Source: Kocuria sp. p3-SID1428 (GTDB lineage: Bacteria; Actinomycetota; Actinomycetes; Actinomycetales; Micrococcaceae). From it: 29,931 nt of DNA. Below are positions 7,581-15,619 of the stretch, one piece after another. Numbering within the stretch: the first letter of the stretch is position 1; each line of letters begins with the position of its first letter. The stretch lies in contig NZ_JALXVH010000032.1 of assembly GCF_025149945.1 (NCBI RefSeq), positions 1 to 29,931 on the forward strand. Direction: 5' to 3'. A program made the translations under genes and the position numbers. The notes under the pieces are model-generated. The model worked only from the letters and a program-made list of their open reading frames with translations, made no database searches and had not been told where the DNA came from.

Positions 7581-8486
7581 TCAGTCGTCGACGGCGTCGC
7601 GGCCGCGGCGCACGATCTGCGGATCGGGCGGGTAGACGACCGACTCGTCCTTGTCCTCGTAGTCGAACTGGTTCAGGAAGTAGCGCATGGCGTTGAGGCG
7701 CGCTCGCTTCTTGTCATTCGACTTGATCGTGATCCAGGGAGCGTGATCCGTGTCCGTGCGGCGGAACGTCTCCTCCTTGGCCAGCGTGTAGTCGTCCCAG
7801 CGATCGAGCGAGGCGAGATCGTTCGGCGAGAGCTTCCAGCGCCGGACGGGATCGATCTGGCGGATCGCGAACCGGGTGCGCTGCTCGTGCTGGGTGACCG
7901 AGAACCAGAACTTGGTCAGGTGGATCCCGGCGTCCACGAGCATCTTCTCGAAGACCGGGGCCTGCTTCATGAAGACCTCGTACTCCTCATCGGTGCAGTA
8001 GCCCATGACCCGCTCCACGTTGCCCCGGTTGTACCAGGATCGGTCGAACATCACGATCTCGCCGTTCGTGGGGAAGTGCTCGATGTAGCGCTGGAAGTAC
8101 CACTGCCCCTTCTCCCGCTCGGTGGGGGTGCTCAGAGCGACGGTGCGCGCGGCACGGGGGTTCAGGTGCTCGGTGAAGCGCTTGATCGTGCCGCCCTTGC
8201 CGGCGGCGTCGCGGCCCTCGAACAGGATGATGTGCTTGAGGTCGTTGTCCTGGCCCCAGTACTGGAACTTCAGCAGCTCGATCTGCAGGCGGTACTTCTC
8301 CAGCTCGTAGTCCTCGCGCGACATCCGCTCGTCGTACGGGTACCCGCCTTCGCGCCAGGTCTCCACGGCGGATCCGCCCGGGTCGATCAGATCGGGGTCG
8401 GCGGTATGGCCGTCGGTGACGGTGTAGCCCTGCTCGACGAGCTTGTCGATGAACTCGCGGAGGTTCTCCTGCGGCGCTTCTGCCAT
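7581..8486 (-). CDS. ppk2: Polyphosphate kinase 2 (PPK2)
   Basis: PPK2 enzymes transfer phosphate between polyphosphate and nucleoside diphosphates, favouring NTP synthesis from polyP in many members. The P-loop-type lid and Walker motifs are clear: LFEGRDAAGKGGTIKRFTEH (Walker A region) and VMFDRSWYNRGNVERVMGYC (Walker B region). Also present are the family segment STPTEREKGQWYFQRYIEHF and SVTQHEQRTRFAIRQIDPVR. The 301-residue length fits a one-domain PPK2. An earlier TTG at 8498 is possible, but the ATG at 8486 has GGGAG upstream and is preferred. It diverges from pfkA across a 274-base region. Confidence 0.92.
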   Translation of the reverse strand: MAEAPQENLREFIDKLVEQGYTVTDGHTADPDLIDPGGSAVETWREGGYPYDERMSREDYELEKYRLQIELLKFQYWGQDNDLKHIILFEGRDAAGKGGTIKRFTEHLNPRAARTVALSTPTEREKGQWYFQRYIEHFPTNGEIVMFDRSWYNRGNVERVMGYCTDEEYEVFMKQAPVFEKMLVDAGIHLTKFWFSVTQHEQRTRFAIRQIDPVRRWKLSPNDLASLDRWDDYTLAKEETFRRTDTDHAPWITIKSNDKKRARLNAMRYFLNQFDYEDKDESVVYPPDPQIVRRGRDAVDD

Positions 8487-8760
8487 TGCGGCTCCCAAGG
8501 GCTTGGACCGCGGCTCGAGGACCCCGGTCGGTGCGGCGGCCCCAAGGCACTGCCTCCACCGGGGCCTGTGGCTGTCTGAGACCCCATTCTAATCCGGTAC
8601 AGATGAACGGCTCCTGAACTGCCGTGACTTGCCCCGGCCCTGCGCCGCAGCGGGGACCCGGGCTTAGACTGAGGGCAGAACCCGACGGCTGCGGGCAGGT
8701 CCGCTGAAGGATCCGTCGCATGCGGTCGCGGCAAGTCCCCGAGCAGGAGGAGCGACACCC
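8487..8760. promoter_or_regulatory. ppk2-pfkA divergent promoter region
   Basis: There is no gene in this 274-base gap. On the plus strand TAGACT at 8665-8670 is a reasonable -10 for pfkA (start near 8677) but has no convincing -35. On the minus strand TTAGAAT near 8587-8593 is a reasonable -10 for ppk2. The pfkA ribosome-binding site AGGAGGAG lies at about 8744-8751. I see no operator repeat. Confidence 0.4.
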
Positions 8761-9792
8761 ATGAAGATCGGTCTGCTGACCAGCGGCGGCGACTGCCCCG
8801 GACTCAACGCGGTGATCCGTGCGGCGGTGCTGCACGGCATCAAGAGCTACGACCACGAGTTCGTGGGCTTCCGCGACGGCTGGCGCGGCCTGGTCGAGGG
8901 GGACATCATCGACCTGCCCCGCACCAAGGTGCGCGGACTGGCTCGTCAGGGCGGCACGATCTTGGGCACCTCGCGCACCAACCCGTACGACCATCCCCAG
9001 GGCGGCCCGGAGAACATCTCGATCATGCTCGAGCGCCACGGGGTCGACGCCGTTGTGGCCATCGGCGGCGAGGGCACCCTGGCCGGGGCTCGCCGCCTGG
9101 CCCTGGACGGCCTTCCCGTCGTGGGCGTGCCCAAGACCATCGACAACGACCTCATGGGCACCGACTACACGTTCGGGTTCGACACCGCGGTCTCCATCGC
9201 GACCGACTCCATGGACCGCCTGCGCACCACCGGAGAGTCCCACCACCGCTGCATGGTCGCCGAGGTCATGGGCCGTCATGTCGGCTGGATCGCCCTGCAC
9301 TCGGGCATGGCCGCCGGCGCGCACGCCGTGCTGATCCCCGAGCAGCGCACCAGCATGGATGAGGTCTGCCGCTGGGTCACGGAGGTCCACGAGCGCGGCC
9401 GGTCCCCGCTGGTGGTCGTGGCCGAGGGCTTCATCCCGGAGGGCTTCGACGACGTCACCGCCGTGCACGGCACCGAGGCGGACGGCCGCCCTCGACTGGG
9501 CGGGATCGGCGAGTACATCACCCAGCAGATCGAGGAGCGCACGGGCATCGAGACCCGCAACACGATCCTGGGCCACATCCAGCGCGGCGGCGCCCCCACG
9601 GGCTACGACCGCGTGCTGGCCACGCGCTTCGGCATGAGCGTCGTGGACCTGATCCAGCAGAAGAAGTGGGGCCACATGGTGGCTCTGCGCGGAACGGACA
9701 TGGTCCCGGTCAGCTTCGACGAGGCCCTCACCGGGCTGAAGACGGTGCCGCAGGACCGCTGGGACGAGGCCAAGGTCCTCTTCGGCCGCTGA
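8761..9792 (+). CDS. pfkA: 6-phosphofructokinase (mixed ATP/PPi-type active site)
   Basis: This enzyme phosphorylates fructose 6-phosphate to fructose 1,6-bisphosphate in glycolysis. The 343-residue protein begins MKIGLLTSGGDCPGLNAVIR and has the phosphoryl-donor loop AIGGEGTLAGA and the catalytic segment VGVPKTIDNDLMGTDYTFGF. The two diagnostic positions are split: Gly (E. coli 104) favours ATP, while Lys in PKTIDND (E. coli 124) is typical of PPi enzymes. This combination marks the actinobacterial group III PFKs, which include both ATP- and PPi-using members, so the donor cannot be settled by sequence alone. The start has a strong AGGAGGAG site. A hairpin ends the gene at 9801-9825. Confidence 0.93.
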   Translation: MKIGLLTSGGDCPGLNAVIRAAVLHGIKSYDHEFVGFRDGWRGLVEGDIIDLPRTKVRGLARQGGTILGTSRTNPYDHPQGGPENISIMLERHGVDAVVAIGGEGTLAGARRLALDGLPVVGVPKTIDNDLMGTDYTFGFDTAVSIATDSMDRLRTTGESHHRCMVAEVMGRHVGWIALHSGMAAGAHAVLIPEQRTSMDEVCRWVTEVHERGRSPLVVVAEGFIPEGFDDVTAVHGTEADGRPRLGGIGEYITQQIEERTGIETRNTILGHIQRGGAPTGYDRVLATRFGMSVVDLIQQKKWGHMVALRGTDMVPVSFDEALTGLKTVPQDRWDEAKVLFGR

Positions 9793-9800
9793 GCACCCGG

Positions 9801-9825
9801 GGCCTCCGGCCGCGCGCCGGAGGCC
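9801..9825. terminator. Bidirectional hairpin after pfkA
   Basis: GGCCTCCGGC (9801-9810) and GCCGGAGGCC (9816-9825) form a perfect 10-bp stem with a five-base loop. It begins nine bases after the pfkA stop and abuts the stop codon of the convergent YgfZ-like gene, so it could serve both. No T-run is present. Confidence 0.65.
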
Positions 9826-11055
9826 TCAGTGCCGGGGCCGCCGCAGGAATCCGGATTCTCGCTGGACGACCTGTCCGGCATCCGGCGGCACGACGACGGT
9901 CTGGGCGGCGGCCCACTGCTCGGACCGTGCTGGCTCTGCCTGCTCGTCCTCCACCTGCTGCGGGGACTCGAGGACCTCGCGCACCCGCAGCTCTGCCTGG
10001 GTGTCCACCGAGCGCTTGATGACCGCCAGGGCGATGGGTCCGGCCTCGTGGTGCAGCTGCACGGAGCTCACCCGCCCGACCTTGCGCTGTCCGGCGAGCA
10101 CCTCGGCCCCGGCGGAGGGCAGGGTGTGCTCGGAGCCGTCGAGGTCCAGGAAGACCAGGCGCCTGGGCGGATGGCCCAGGTTGTGCACCCGCGCGACCGT
10201 CTCCTGGCCCTTGTAGCAGCCCTTCGAAAGATGCACCGCGGTGCGCAGCCAGTCGAGCTCGTGCGGCACCGTGCGATCGTCGGTGTCCGGGCCCAGGCGC
10301 GGACGCCACGCCTCGATGCGCAGCGCCTCCCCCGCCCACGACCCGGCCAGGCTCAGACCATCGGAGGCAGGTCCGGTCACGGCCTCCACGAGCTTCTCTC
10401 GCGGCACGAGGACCTCGTGCCACTGCCGCTGGGCACCCGGGTGGCCGTCCTGCTCCCCGTACGCCCAGCCGCCGTCGGCGACCCCGGGCCAGGGATCCGT
10501 CCAGATCAGCTCGCAGCGCCCCTCAGCGGGCTCGGCGGCCAGCACACGCAGGTGCTCCGGCACGTCCACCGCTGCGATCACGGCGACGTCGCGGCTGCGG
10601 TCCTCGATCTCGACCCGCAGGGCGAAGCGCATGGACTCGAGCCACTCGCGCAGCGGCTGGGTCTCCTGCGGCTCCGTGATCAGCCAGACAGTGCTCCCGT
10701 CCTCGATCACATGGGGCGCGAACTCCACGCGGCCCTGCACGGACAGGAACAGCGTCTCGGCGGACTGCCCCGGCCGAAGGCCCGTGAGGATCTGCGAGCT
10801 CAGCGTGGTCAGCCAGGACAGGCGATCCGGGCCGCCGACGCAGATGACGCCCTTGTGCGACAGGTCGACGACGGCGCCGCCGCGCGCCAGGGCCCGCTGC
10901 TCCCGGACAGGGTCGCCGTAGTGGGCGGCCGTCCCGGCGTCCTGCCCGGAGGCCTCGACGGCGCCGTGGACGGTCTCCAGAAGCGCGGATCGCCGCACCT
11001 GGGCCTGGGGCGCTGATGCGGCGATGGAAGCGGGGTCATGCGTGCTGTCGGTCAT
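9826..11055 (-). CDS. YgfZ/GcvT-like folate-binding protein
   Basis: This family resembles the T-protein of glycine cleavage and binds folate; E. coli YgfZ helps make or repair Fe-S clusters under oxidative stress. The family signature KGCYKGQETVARVHNLGHPP is present, including the Cys-containing K-G-C-Y-x-G-Q-E motif. The N-terminal folate-fold segments VVDLSHKGVICVGGPDRLSW and LTTLSSQILTGL are clear. At 409 residues it is longer than E. coli YgfZ because of extra N- and C-terminal sequence; the last 50 or so residues look disordered. The ATG at 11055 has AAGAGG upstream and overlaps the stop of the nitrobindin-like gene (ATGA), so it is translationally coupled. Confidence 0.88.
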   Translation of the reverse strand: MTDSTHDPASIAASAPQAQVRRSALLETVHGAVEASGQDAGTAAHYGDPVREQRALARGGAVVDLSHKGVICVGGPDRLSWLTTLSSQILTGLRPGQSAETLFLSVQGRVEFAPHVIEDGSTVWLITEPQETQPLREWLESMRFALRVEIEDRSRDVAVIAAVDVPEHLRVLAAEPAEGRCELIWTDPWPGVADGGWAYGEQDGHPGAQRQWHEVLVPREKLVEAVTGPASDGLSLAGSWAGEALRIEAWRPRLGPDTDDRTVPHELDWLRTAVHLSKGCYKGQETVARVHNLGHPPRRLVFLDLDGSEHTLPSAGAEVLAGQRKVGRVSSVQLHHEAGPIALAVIKRSVDTQAELRVREVLESPQQVEDEQAEPARSEQWAAAQTVVVPPDAGQVVQRESGFLRRPRH

Positions 11056-11648
11056 ATCCTCTTCAGCTCAGCTGATGCGTGCGTGCTCAGCGATCGGCCT
11101 TCGGCCGCCATGTCCCAGGCCCAGAAGAGGTCTCCGTTGACCAGGCCGAACATGCGGGTCGAGGCGGTGTGCTCCTTGGCCCCCTCTGCGCGGACGACGG
11201 CGTCCGTGCCCATCTGGATGCGGGGTCCGTCGATCTCTCCGACGTAGAGCTCGCTCACGCCCCCGGGACGGGAGAACGTGGCCACGAGCGGGAATCCGCC
11301 GTCCGGCAGGCGCAGGGCCTCGACCTGATCGGCGGTGGTGATCTCCGGCTCGGGCGCTGCGGGCATCAGGCCGGGACCGACATCACCGGGGCGCTGCGGA
11401 CGGGCCAGCTGCCAGAACCCGTGCTCGACCGTGATCAGGCGCTCGGGCTTGCCGTCCTGGTCCAGCAGGTGCGATTCCGCTCGGTACTCCACGAACGGCA
11501 GGCCGCTGTGGGCGAACTGGACATGCTGGCGGAAGGGGCGCTGGTCGGTCTCGCCGTAGCCGACGAAGCCGTCGCCCTGCCACTCGCCCAGAAGCCAGGC
11601 GAAGGGGACGAGCTCGGCCGGGAGATCGGTGGGGATCTCGACAGGCAC
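11052..11648 (-). CDS. Nitrobindin-like haem-binding beta-barrel protein (FABP-like)
   Basis: Nitrobindins are small beta-barrels that bind ferric haem and are proposed to handle nitric oxide or peroxynitrite. The 198-residue protein starts with GTG and carries the family N-terminus ELVPFAWLLGEWQGDGFVGY with the G-x-W-x-G-x-G motif, then FRQHVQFAHSGLPFVEYRAE. The C-terminal SLSTHASAELKRI places a His where the haem ligand is expected. No better start exists; the GTG lies three bases after the stop of the 36-residue microprotein, within a run of near-overlapping genes. In mycobacteria a homologue lies in the same glnR-mshD neighbourhood as I recall, consistent with the divergent glnR here. Confidence 0.88.
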   Translation of the reverse strand: MPVEIPTDLPAELVPFAWLLGEWQGDGFVGYGETDQRPFRQHVQFAHSGLPFVEYRAESHLLDQDGKPERLITVEHGFWQLARPQRPGDVGPGLMPAAPEPEITTADQVEALRLPDGGFPLVATFSRPGGVSELYVGEIDGPRIQMGTDAVVRAEGAKEHTASTRMFGLVNGDLFWAWDMAAEGRSLSTHASAELKRI

Positions 11649-11651
11649 GGC

Positions 11652-11762
11652 TTACATCTGCCCCTTGTAGAGGTTCTTGACGACGACCACGCTGATGAGG
11701 CCGATCGTCACGACCGCGAGTGCGAGCAGGACCAGGAAGAAGATCTCGATGGCAAGAAGCAT
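11652..11762 (-). CDS. 36-residue single-span membrane microprotein
   Basis: A short frame encodes a product starting MLLAIEIFFLVLLALAVVTI, then GLISVVVVKNLYKGQM, stopping at TAA (11652-11654). One hydrophobic helix (about 2-25) is followed by a short basic tail, the form of a small membrane-anchored protein. It starts four bases after the stop of the upstream membrane protein gene and ends three bases before the nitrobindin-like start, so it fills its gap exactly, which argues it is real. There is no strong ribosome-binding site, so translation probably depends on coupling. Function is unknown; it could be a partner of the neighbouring membrane protein. Confidence 0.7.
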   Translation of the reverse strand: MLLAIEIFFLVLLALAVVTIGLISVVVVKNLYKGQM

Positions 11763-11766
11763 GGGC

Positions 11767-12420
11767 TCAAAATACCACGGTCGCCACGATCCGAGCCGCG
11801 AACAGGGCGGTCGGGCCCAGCAGCGCGACCGGCAGGACGCTCAGCGCCAGCAGGCCGCGCTTGGGCCCGCGCTCCGGTGCAGACAGCAGCAGCCGCAGCT
11901 CCACCACGCCGATGATCACCCCCGTGAGCACACCGGGGACCACCACCATGGCCACGGGGGTGTCGCCCAAGTCCTGCAGGTGCTGGGACAGGGCGATCCA
12001 TCCGGAGGCGGAGACCGCGGCGAGCACACCGGCCGTCGAGGAGATCGTGGACTCCAGCCGATGCTGCGCGCCCTCTCCGCGCACGAGCTCGGCGAGGAAG
12101 GTCGCGATCAGGGCGACCGCCACGATGGCCGGCAGCCAGGTCAGCCGCTCGCCCGCCGGCAGGGCGGAGACCACGGCGGCCAGCGCGCCGCTGAGCAGGA
12201 TGATGATGCTGTGCCGGTAGCGGGCCCGGATCCCCACCGCCGAGGCCCACCCCAGGCCCAGGATCAGGCTCATGGCCCCGGCCAGCAGGTACGGCGCGAT
12301 GCCCCCCGCCACGGCGGCGGCCAGCGCGAGACCCAGCACGAGGGTGGCGCACACGCCGATCGTGGCCACCTTCATGCCCGGCCGCGGCGCGGTGCTCACC
12401 TCTGTCCTGAGCGCTGTCAT
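11767..12420 (-). CDS. Polytopic membrane protein, unknown function
   Basis: The 217-residue protein begins MTALRTEVSTAPRPGMKVAT and has about six or seven hydrophobic helices, for example VCATLVLGLALAAAVAGGI, HSIIILLSGALAAVVSALP, WLPAIVAVALIATFLAELV, AMVVVPGVLTGVIIGVVEL and the last 25 residues. I do not recognise a named family. The start at 12420 gives a short basic N-terminus before the first helix; an alternative ATG lies at 12375. The frame stays open further upstream but that sequence is antisense to glnR and not membrane-like. A TATCGT eight bases before the ATG, with no ribosome-binding site, suggests a leaderless or near-leaderless transcript. First gene of the four-gene minus-strand operon and divergent from glnR. 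Confidence 0.8.
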   Translation of the reverse strand: MTALRTEVSTAPRPGMKVATIGVCATLVLGLALAAAVAGGIAPYLLAGAMSLILGLGWASAVGIRARYRHSIIILLSGALAAVVSALPAGERLTWLPAIVAVALIATFLAELVRGEGAQHRLESTISSTAGVLAAVSASGWIALSQHLQDLGDTPVAMVVVPGVLTGVIIGVVELRLLLSAPERGPKRGLLALSVLPVALLGPTALFAARIVATVVF

Positions 12421-12613
12421 GGAAGACCACGATAGTTCCACCAGGCTCGCCGAGCGGACCGTGACACCGCATGGAGCCGCGAGCACTGCCCGTGGCGTGC
12501 ACCCGCGTAAGCTGGCGCCGTCCCCGGGCTGCGCACGTCCCCTCGCCGGGGCCGCGCCGCGGCGAGCGCCCCATCGGGGCCGACATCTCGGAAGAAGAGG
12601 GAGTGGAGCTGGG

Positions 12614-13306
12614 ATGACCCGGATCATCATGCTGGCCGATCCCGACCAGTCTCCGTCCGCGGTGCTCCCCGCACTGGACCTCCTCCCCCACACCGCTTCC
12701 ACCCTGGATCGCAGCGCCGTCGGCGGATCCGTTCCGGAGCTGCAGCAGGCCGATCTGCTGCTGATCGACGGCCGCACCGGACTGGTCGCCGCGCGCAATC
12801 TGGCCCAGCTGCTGCGCGGCCTCGTTCCGGACAGGGCCGTGATCATGGTGCTGACCGAGGGCGGTCTGGCCGCCGTGGCGGCCACGTGGCTGGTGGACGA
12901 CATCGTCCTCACCGGGGCCGGCCCGGCCGAGCTCGACGCCCGCATCCGCCTGGCGGCGGCACGCAGCCAGGCGGTCGAGGTCGCCGAGAGCCAGATGATC
13001 ACCGCCGGGCCGGTCACGATCGACGAGGCCGCCTACTCCGCCCACGTGGCCGGCGAGGCGCTGAACCTGACCTACAAGGAGTTCGAGCTGCTGAAGTTCC
13101 TGGCCCAGAACGAGGGCCGCGTCTTCACCCGCAGCCAGCTGCTCTCCGAGGTCTGGGGCTACGACTACTTCGGGGGCACGCGCACCGTCGACGTCCATAT
13201 CCGACGCCTGCGCGCCAAGCTCGGGGCGGATCACGAGAAGATGGTCACTACCGTGCGCAACGTGGGCTACAGCCTCGCTGCCCGCCGCACCGCGGACGGG
13301 CGCTGA
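12614..13306 (+). CDS. glnR: GlnR-type orphan response regulator (winged helix)
   Basis: GlnR is the global nitrogen regulator of many actinobacteria, controlling glnA, amtB, nitrite reductase and similar genes. The 230-residue protein matches it by eye: ADLLLIDGRTG in the receiver (Asp52), VLTEGGLAAVAATWLVDDI, then an OmpR-type DNA-binding domain with NLTYKEFELLKFLAQNEGRV and WGYDYFGGTRTVDVHIRRLR. The usual receiver lysine (K-P-F motif) is replaced by the Gly-Ala-Gly of VLTGAGPAEL, so ordinary phosphorylation is unlikely, as described for GlnR. The ATG at 12614 has GGAG upstream. No partner kinase is adjacent. mshD follows 79 bases downstream, the same order as glnR-mshD in mycobacteria. Confidence 0.85.
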   Translation: MTRIIMLADPDQSPSAVLPALDLLPHTASTLDRSAVGGSVPELQQADLLLIDGRTGLVAARNLAQLLRGLVPDRAVIMVLTEGGLAAVAATWLVDDIVLTGAGPAELDARIRLAAARSQAVEVAESQMITAGPVTIDEAAYSAHVAGEALNLTYKEFELLKFLAQNEGRVFTRSQLLSEVWGYDYFGGTRTVDVHIRRLRAKLGADHEKMVTTVRNVGYSLAARRTADGR

Positions 13307-13385
13307 GCCCGCCGCGCACATCAGCAAGGGCGCAGTCGCCCTCCCCGGACACCGCACGAGACCCGACCCCACGCAGGAGGTTCCG

Positions 13386-14309
13386 ATGAACCGCAGCACG
13401 CATCCCATCCAGCGGCTGAGCCCCGAGCAGGCCGATCTGGACGCCGTCCTGGCTCTGGCCAGGGCCGCCGAGGACGCCGACGGCGATCCCCCGCTGTCCG
13501 ATCAGACCCTGGTGGATCTGCGCACCGAGCCCGAGCGCGTGCGCCTGGCAGCGGCTTCCGAGGACGGCCGCGCACTGGCGGCGGCGGTGCTCGTGCGCTC
13601 TCGGGAGCAGGAGGCACCGGCGCTGCTCGAGGGCGTCGTCGACGCACAGCAGCGCGGCCGAGGCCTGGGGCGCCGGCTCGTCGAGACGATCCTCGAGGAC
13701 CACGACGGCCCCGTGGACGCCTGGTCCCACGGCGACCACCCGGCAGCTCGGCACCTGGCGCATGCGCTGGGCTTCGAACCGGTGCGCGAGCTGCATCGCC
13801 TGCTGCGCACCGATGCCCTTCGCGAGCAGCTGCCGGAGGTCGAGCTGCCCGACGGCGTGGTCATCCGCTCCTTCGAGCTCGGCCGGGACGAGCAGGAGCT
13901 GCTGCGCATCAACGCCGCGGCCTTCGCCGATCACCCGGAGCAGGGGCAGATGAGCCTCGAGGACCTGCGCCAGCGCCAGGCCGAGTCCTGGTTCGACCCC
14001 GCCGGGCTGCTGCTGGCGGTCGAGCAGCACGATCCCGATCGCGTGCTCGGCTTCCACTGGACCAAGCAGCACCCGGCCTCCGGCCAGGAGCCGGCCCGCG
14101 GCGAGGTCTACGTGGTGGGTGTGGCCCCGGACCAGCAGGGGCGGCACCTGGGCCGGGCCCTGACCATCGCCGGGATGCGCCACCTGGCCGAGCAGGGGCT
14201 GAGCGAGATCCTGCTCTACGTGGATGCCGAGAACACCGCGGCCTTCCGGCTCTACGAGTCCCTGGGGTTCGAGCGCTGGCACGTGGACGTGATGTTCTCC
14301 CGCCGCTGA
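13386..14309 (+). CDS. mshD: Mycothiol synthase MshD
   Basis: MshD acetylates cysteinyl-glucosaminyl-inositol with acetyl-CoA, the last step in making mycothiol, the main low-molecular-weight thiol of actinobacteria. The 307-residue protein has two GNAT domains. The N-terminal one includes VVDAQQRGRGLGRRLVETIL. The C-terminal, catalytic one has VLGFHWTKQH, GEVYVVGVAPDQQGRHLGRA and LYVDAENTAAFRLYESLGFE. The ATG at 13386 follows a strong AGGAGG. It is downstream of glnR and probably cotranscribed. Length and architecture are typical. Confidence 0.95.
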   Translation: MNRSTHPIQRLSPEQADLDAVLALARAAEDADGDPPLSDQTLVDLRTEPERVRLAAASEDGRALAAAVLVRSREQEAPALLEGVVDAQQRGRGLGRRLVETILEDHDGPVDAWSHGDHPAARHLAHALGFEPVRELHRLLRTDALREQLPEVELPDGVVIRSFELGRDEQELLRINAAAFADHPEQGQMSLEDLRQRQAESWFDPAGLLLAVEQHDPDRVLGFHWTKQHPASGQEPARGEVYVVGVAPDQQGRHLGRALTIAGMRHLAEQGLSEILLYVDAENTAAFRLYESLGFERWHVDVMFSRR

Positions 14310-14490
14310 GGCCTATCTCCCGGCGCCGCGGCACGCACTCACGCCGCGTCCGGAGCCGGGCCTGTCGCCGGTTAGCATGACTGCGCGCCGCCGACGCAGC
14401 GCTGGGCGGCGACCCCTCCTTCGGCAGGCGGCCGCCGAGCGCCGGTCGCACGACGCGTGCACCCCACCACGAGAGGACCCGGAAGCCGAC
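14310..14490 (+). other. mshD-Nudix intergenic gap
   Basis: I see no gene here. A -10-like TAGCAT at 14373-14378 could start the transcript of the Nudix gene, with a leader of about 105 bases. No convincing -35 or terminator is visible, so readthrough from mshD is also possible. Confidence 0.3.
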
Positions 14491-15474
14491 ATGGCCAAGA
14501 ACCCGGACCGACAGGCATACCGCATGACGGAGCCGTCGCCCGACACCGATGCCTCGGTGCGCGCCGCCGGATGCCTGTGCTGGCGCCTCGACGCCAGATC
14601 CGAGCTCGAGGTGCTGATCATCCACCGGCCCCGCTACGACGACTGGTCCTGGCCCAAGGGCAAGCAGGAGGATCAGGAGACGCTGCCGGAGACGGCGCAC
14701 CGTGAGGTCCTCGAAGAGGTCGGGCTCGACGTCCGCCTGGGCGTCGCGCTGCCTGCGATCCGCTACCGGGTCAAAAACTCGGAGAAGCACGTCCATTACT
14801 GGAGCGCGGAGGTCGCTGCGCAGGATCGCCCGAAGGCCGACGGCCACGAGGTCGACCGGCTGGAGTGGGTCAGCGCTGATCGTGCCCGTGAGCTGCTGAG
14901 CAACCGGACCGACCTGGAGCCGCTAGAGCGCCTGGTCGAGCTGCACGAAGCCGGGGATCTGGCCGTGCGCCCCGTCATCATCGTGCGACACGCGAAGGCC
15001 AAGCCGCGCTCGTCGTGGTCGCGCCCCGAGGGCGACCGCCCCCTGGCCGCCACGGGCAAGCGACAGGCCATGGCGGTCACGCGCCTGCTCGAGGTCTGGT
15101 CCCCGAAGCGCGTGGTGAGCTCGCCGTGGCTGCGGTGCCTGTCCACCGTGACTCCGTACGCGCGCGCGGCCGGGCTCAAGCTCAAGGAGAAGCCGCAGCT
15201 GACCGAGGCCGCCCACAAGCGGCGCCCGGCCAAGGCGGGCGCCGTGGTGGAGTCCCTGTTCGACAAGGAGCCCTCGGCGGCGCTGTGCACCCACCGGCCC
15301 GTGCTGCCCACCGTCCTGCGCGTGCTGCGCGGCCGGCTCGATCCGCAGCTGCGCTCGATCCTGCCGGAGGAGGATCCCTACCTGGCCCCCGGCGAGATGA
15401 TCGTGCTGCAGGTCTCGCGCAAGCACCGCCGCCGCGTGGTGACGGTCGAGATCGTCAAGCCGTTCGACGACTGA
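14491..15474 (+). CDS. Nudix hydrolase-histidine phosphatase fusion, MutT1 type
   Basis: This two-domain layout matches mycobacterial MutT1, in which a Nudix domain hydrolyses 8-oxo-(d)GTP and Ap(n)A compounds and a histidine-phosphatase domain can process products. The Nudix box GX5EX7REUXEEXGU is complete at residues 57-79, with Gly57, Glu63, Arg71-Glu72 and Glu75-Glu76. The phosphatase motif Arg166-His167 lies in PVIIVRHAKAK, with further segments RVVSSPWLRCLSTVTPYA and LCTHRPVLPTVLR. The ATG at 14491 is preceded by GAGAGGACCCGGAAG; an ATG at 14524 is also possible. The 327-residue length fits the fusion. Likely role: sanitising oxidised nucleotides. Confidence 0.88.
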   Translation: MAKNPDRQAYRMTEPSPDTDASVRAAGCLCWRLDARSELEVLIIHRPRYDDWSWPKGKQEDQETLPETAHREVLEEVGLDVRLGVALPAIRYRVKNSEKHVHYWSAEVAAQDRPKADGHEVDRLEWVSADRARELLSNRTDLEPLERLVELHEAGDLAVRPVIIVRHAKAKPRSSWSRPEGDRPLAATGKRQAMAVTRLLEVWSPKRVVSSPWLRCLSTVTPYARAAGLKLKEKPQLTEAAHKRRPAKAGAVVESLFDKEPSAALCTHRPVLPTVLRVLRGRLDPQLRSILPEEDPYLAPGEMIVLQVSRKHRRRVVTVEIVKPFDD

Positions 15475-15619
15475 CCCGAAGGCCGCACCATCTTCCGTCC
15501 GGGGCGGCCGGCCGCGCCGTCTCGCCGCATGAGCGCCGCGCGGAAGAACCGCGCCCTCGGCAGCGCTGACGACACCGCAGCCGACACGCACGAGACCCCG
15601 CACCTGGAGGCGACCCCAC

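Noticed and set aside
7987..9675. A 562-codon minus-strand frame covering pfkA and part of ppk2
   Set aside because: Antisense to pfkA and frame-shifted relative to ppk2; no recognisable motif.
9826..11055. Glycine cleavage T-protein (gcvT) for the YgfZ-like gene
   Set aside because: The K-G-C-Y-x-G-Q-E motif is specific to the YgfZ branch, and no gcvH or gcvP lies nearby.
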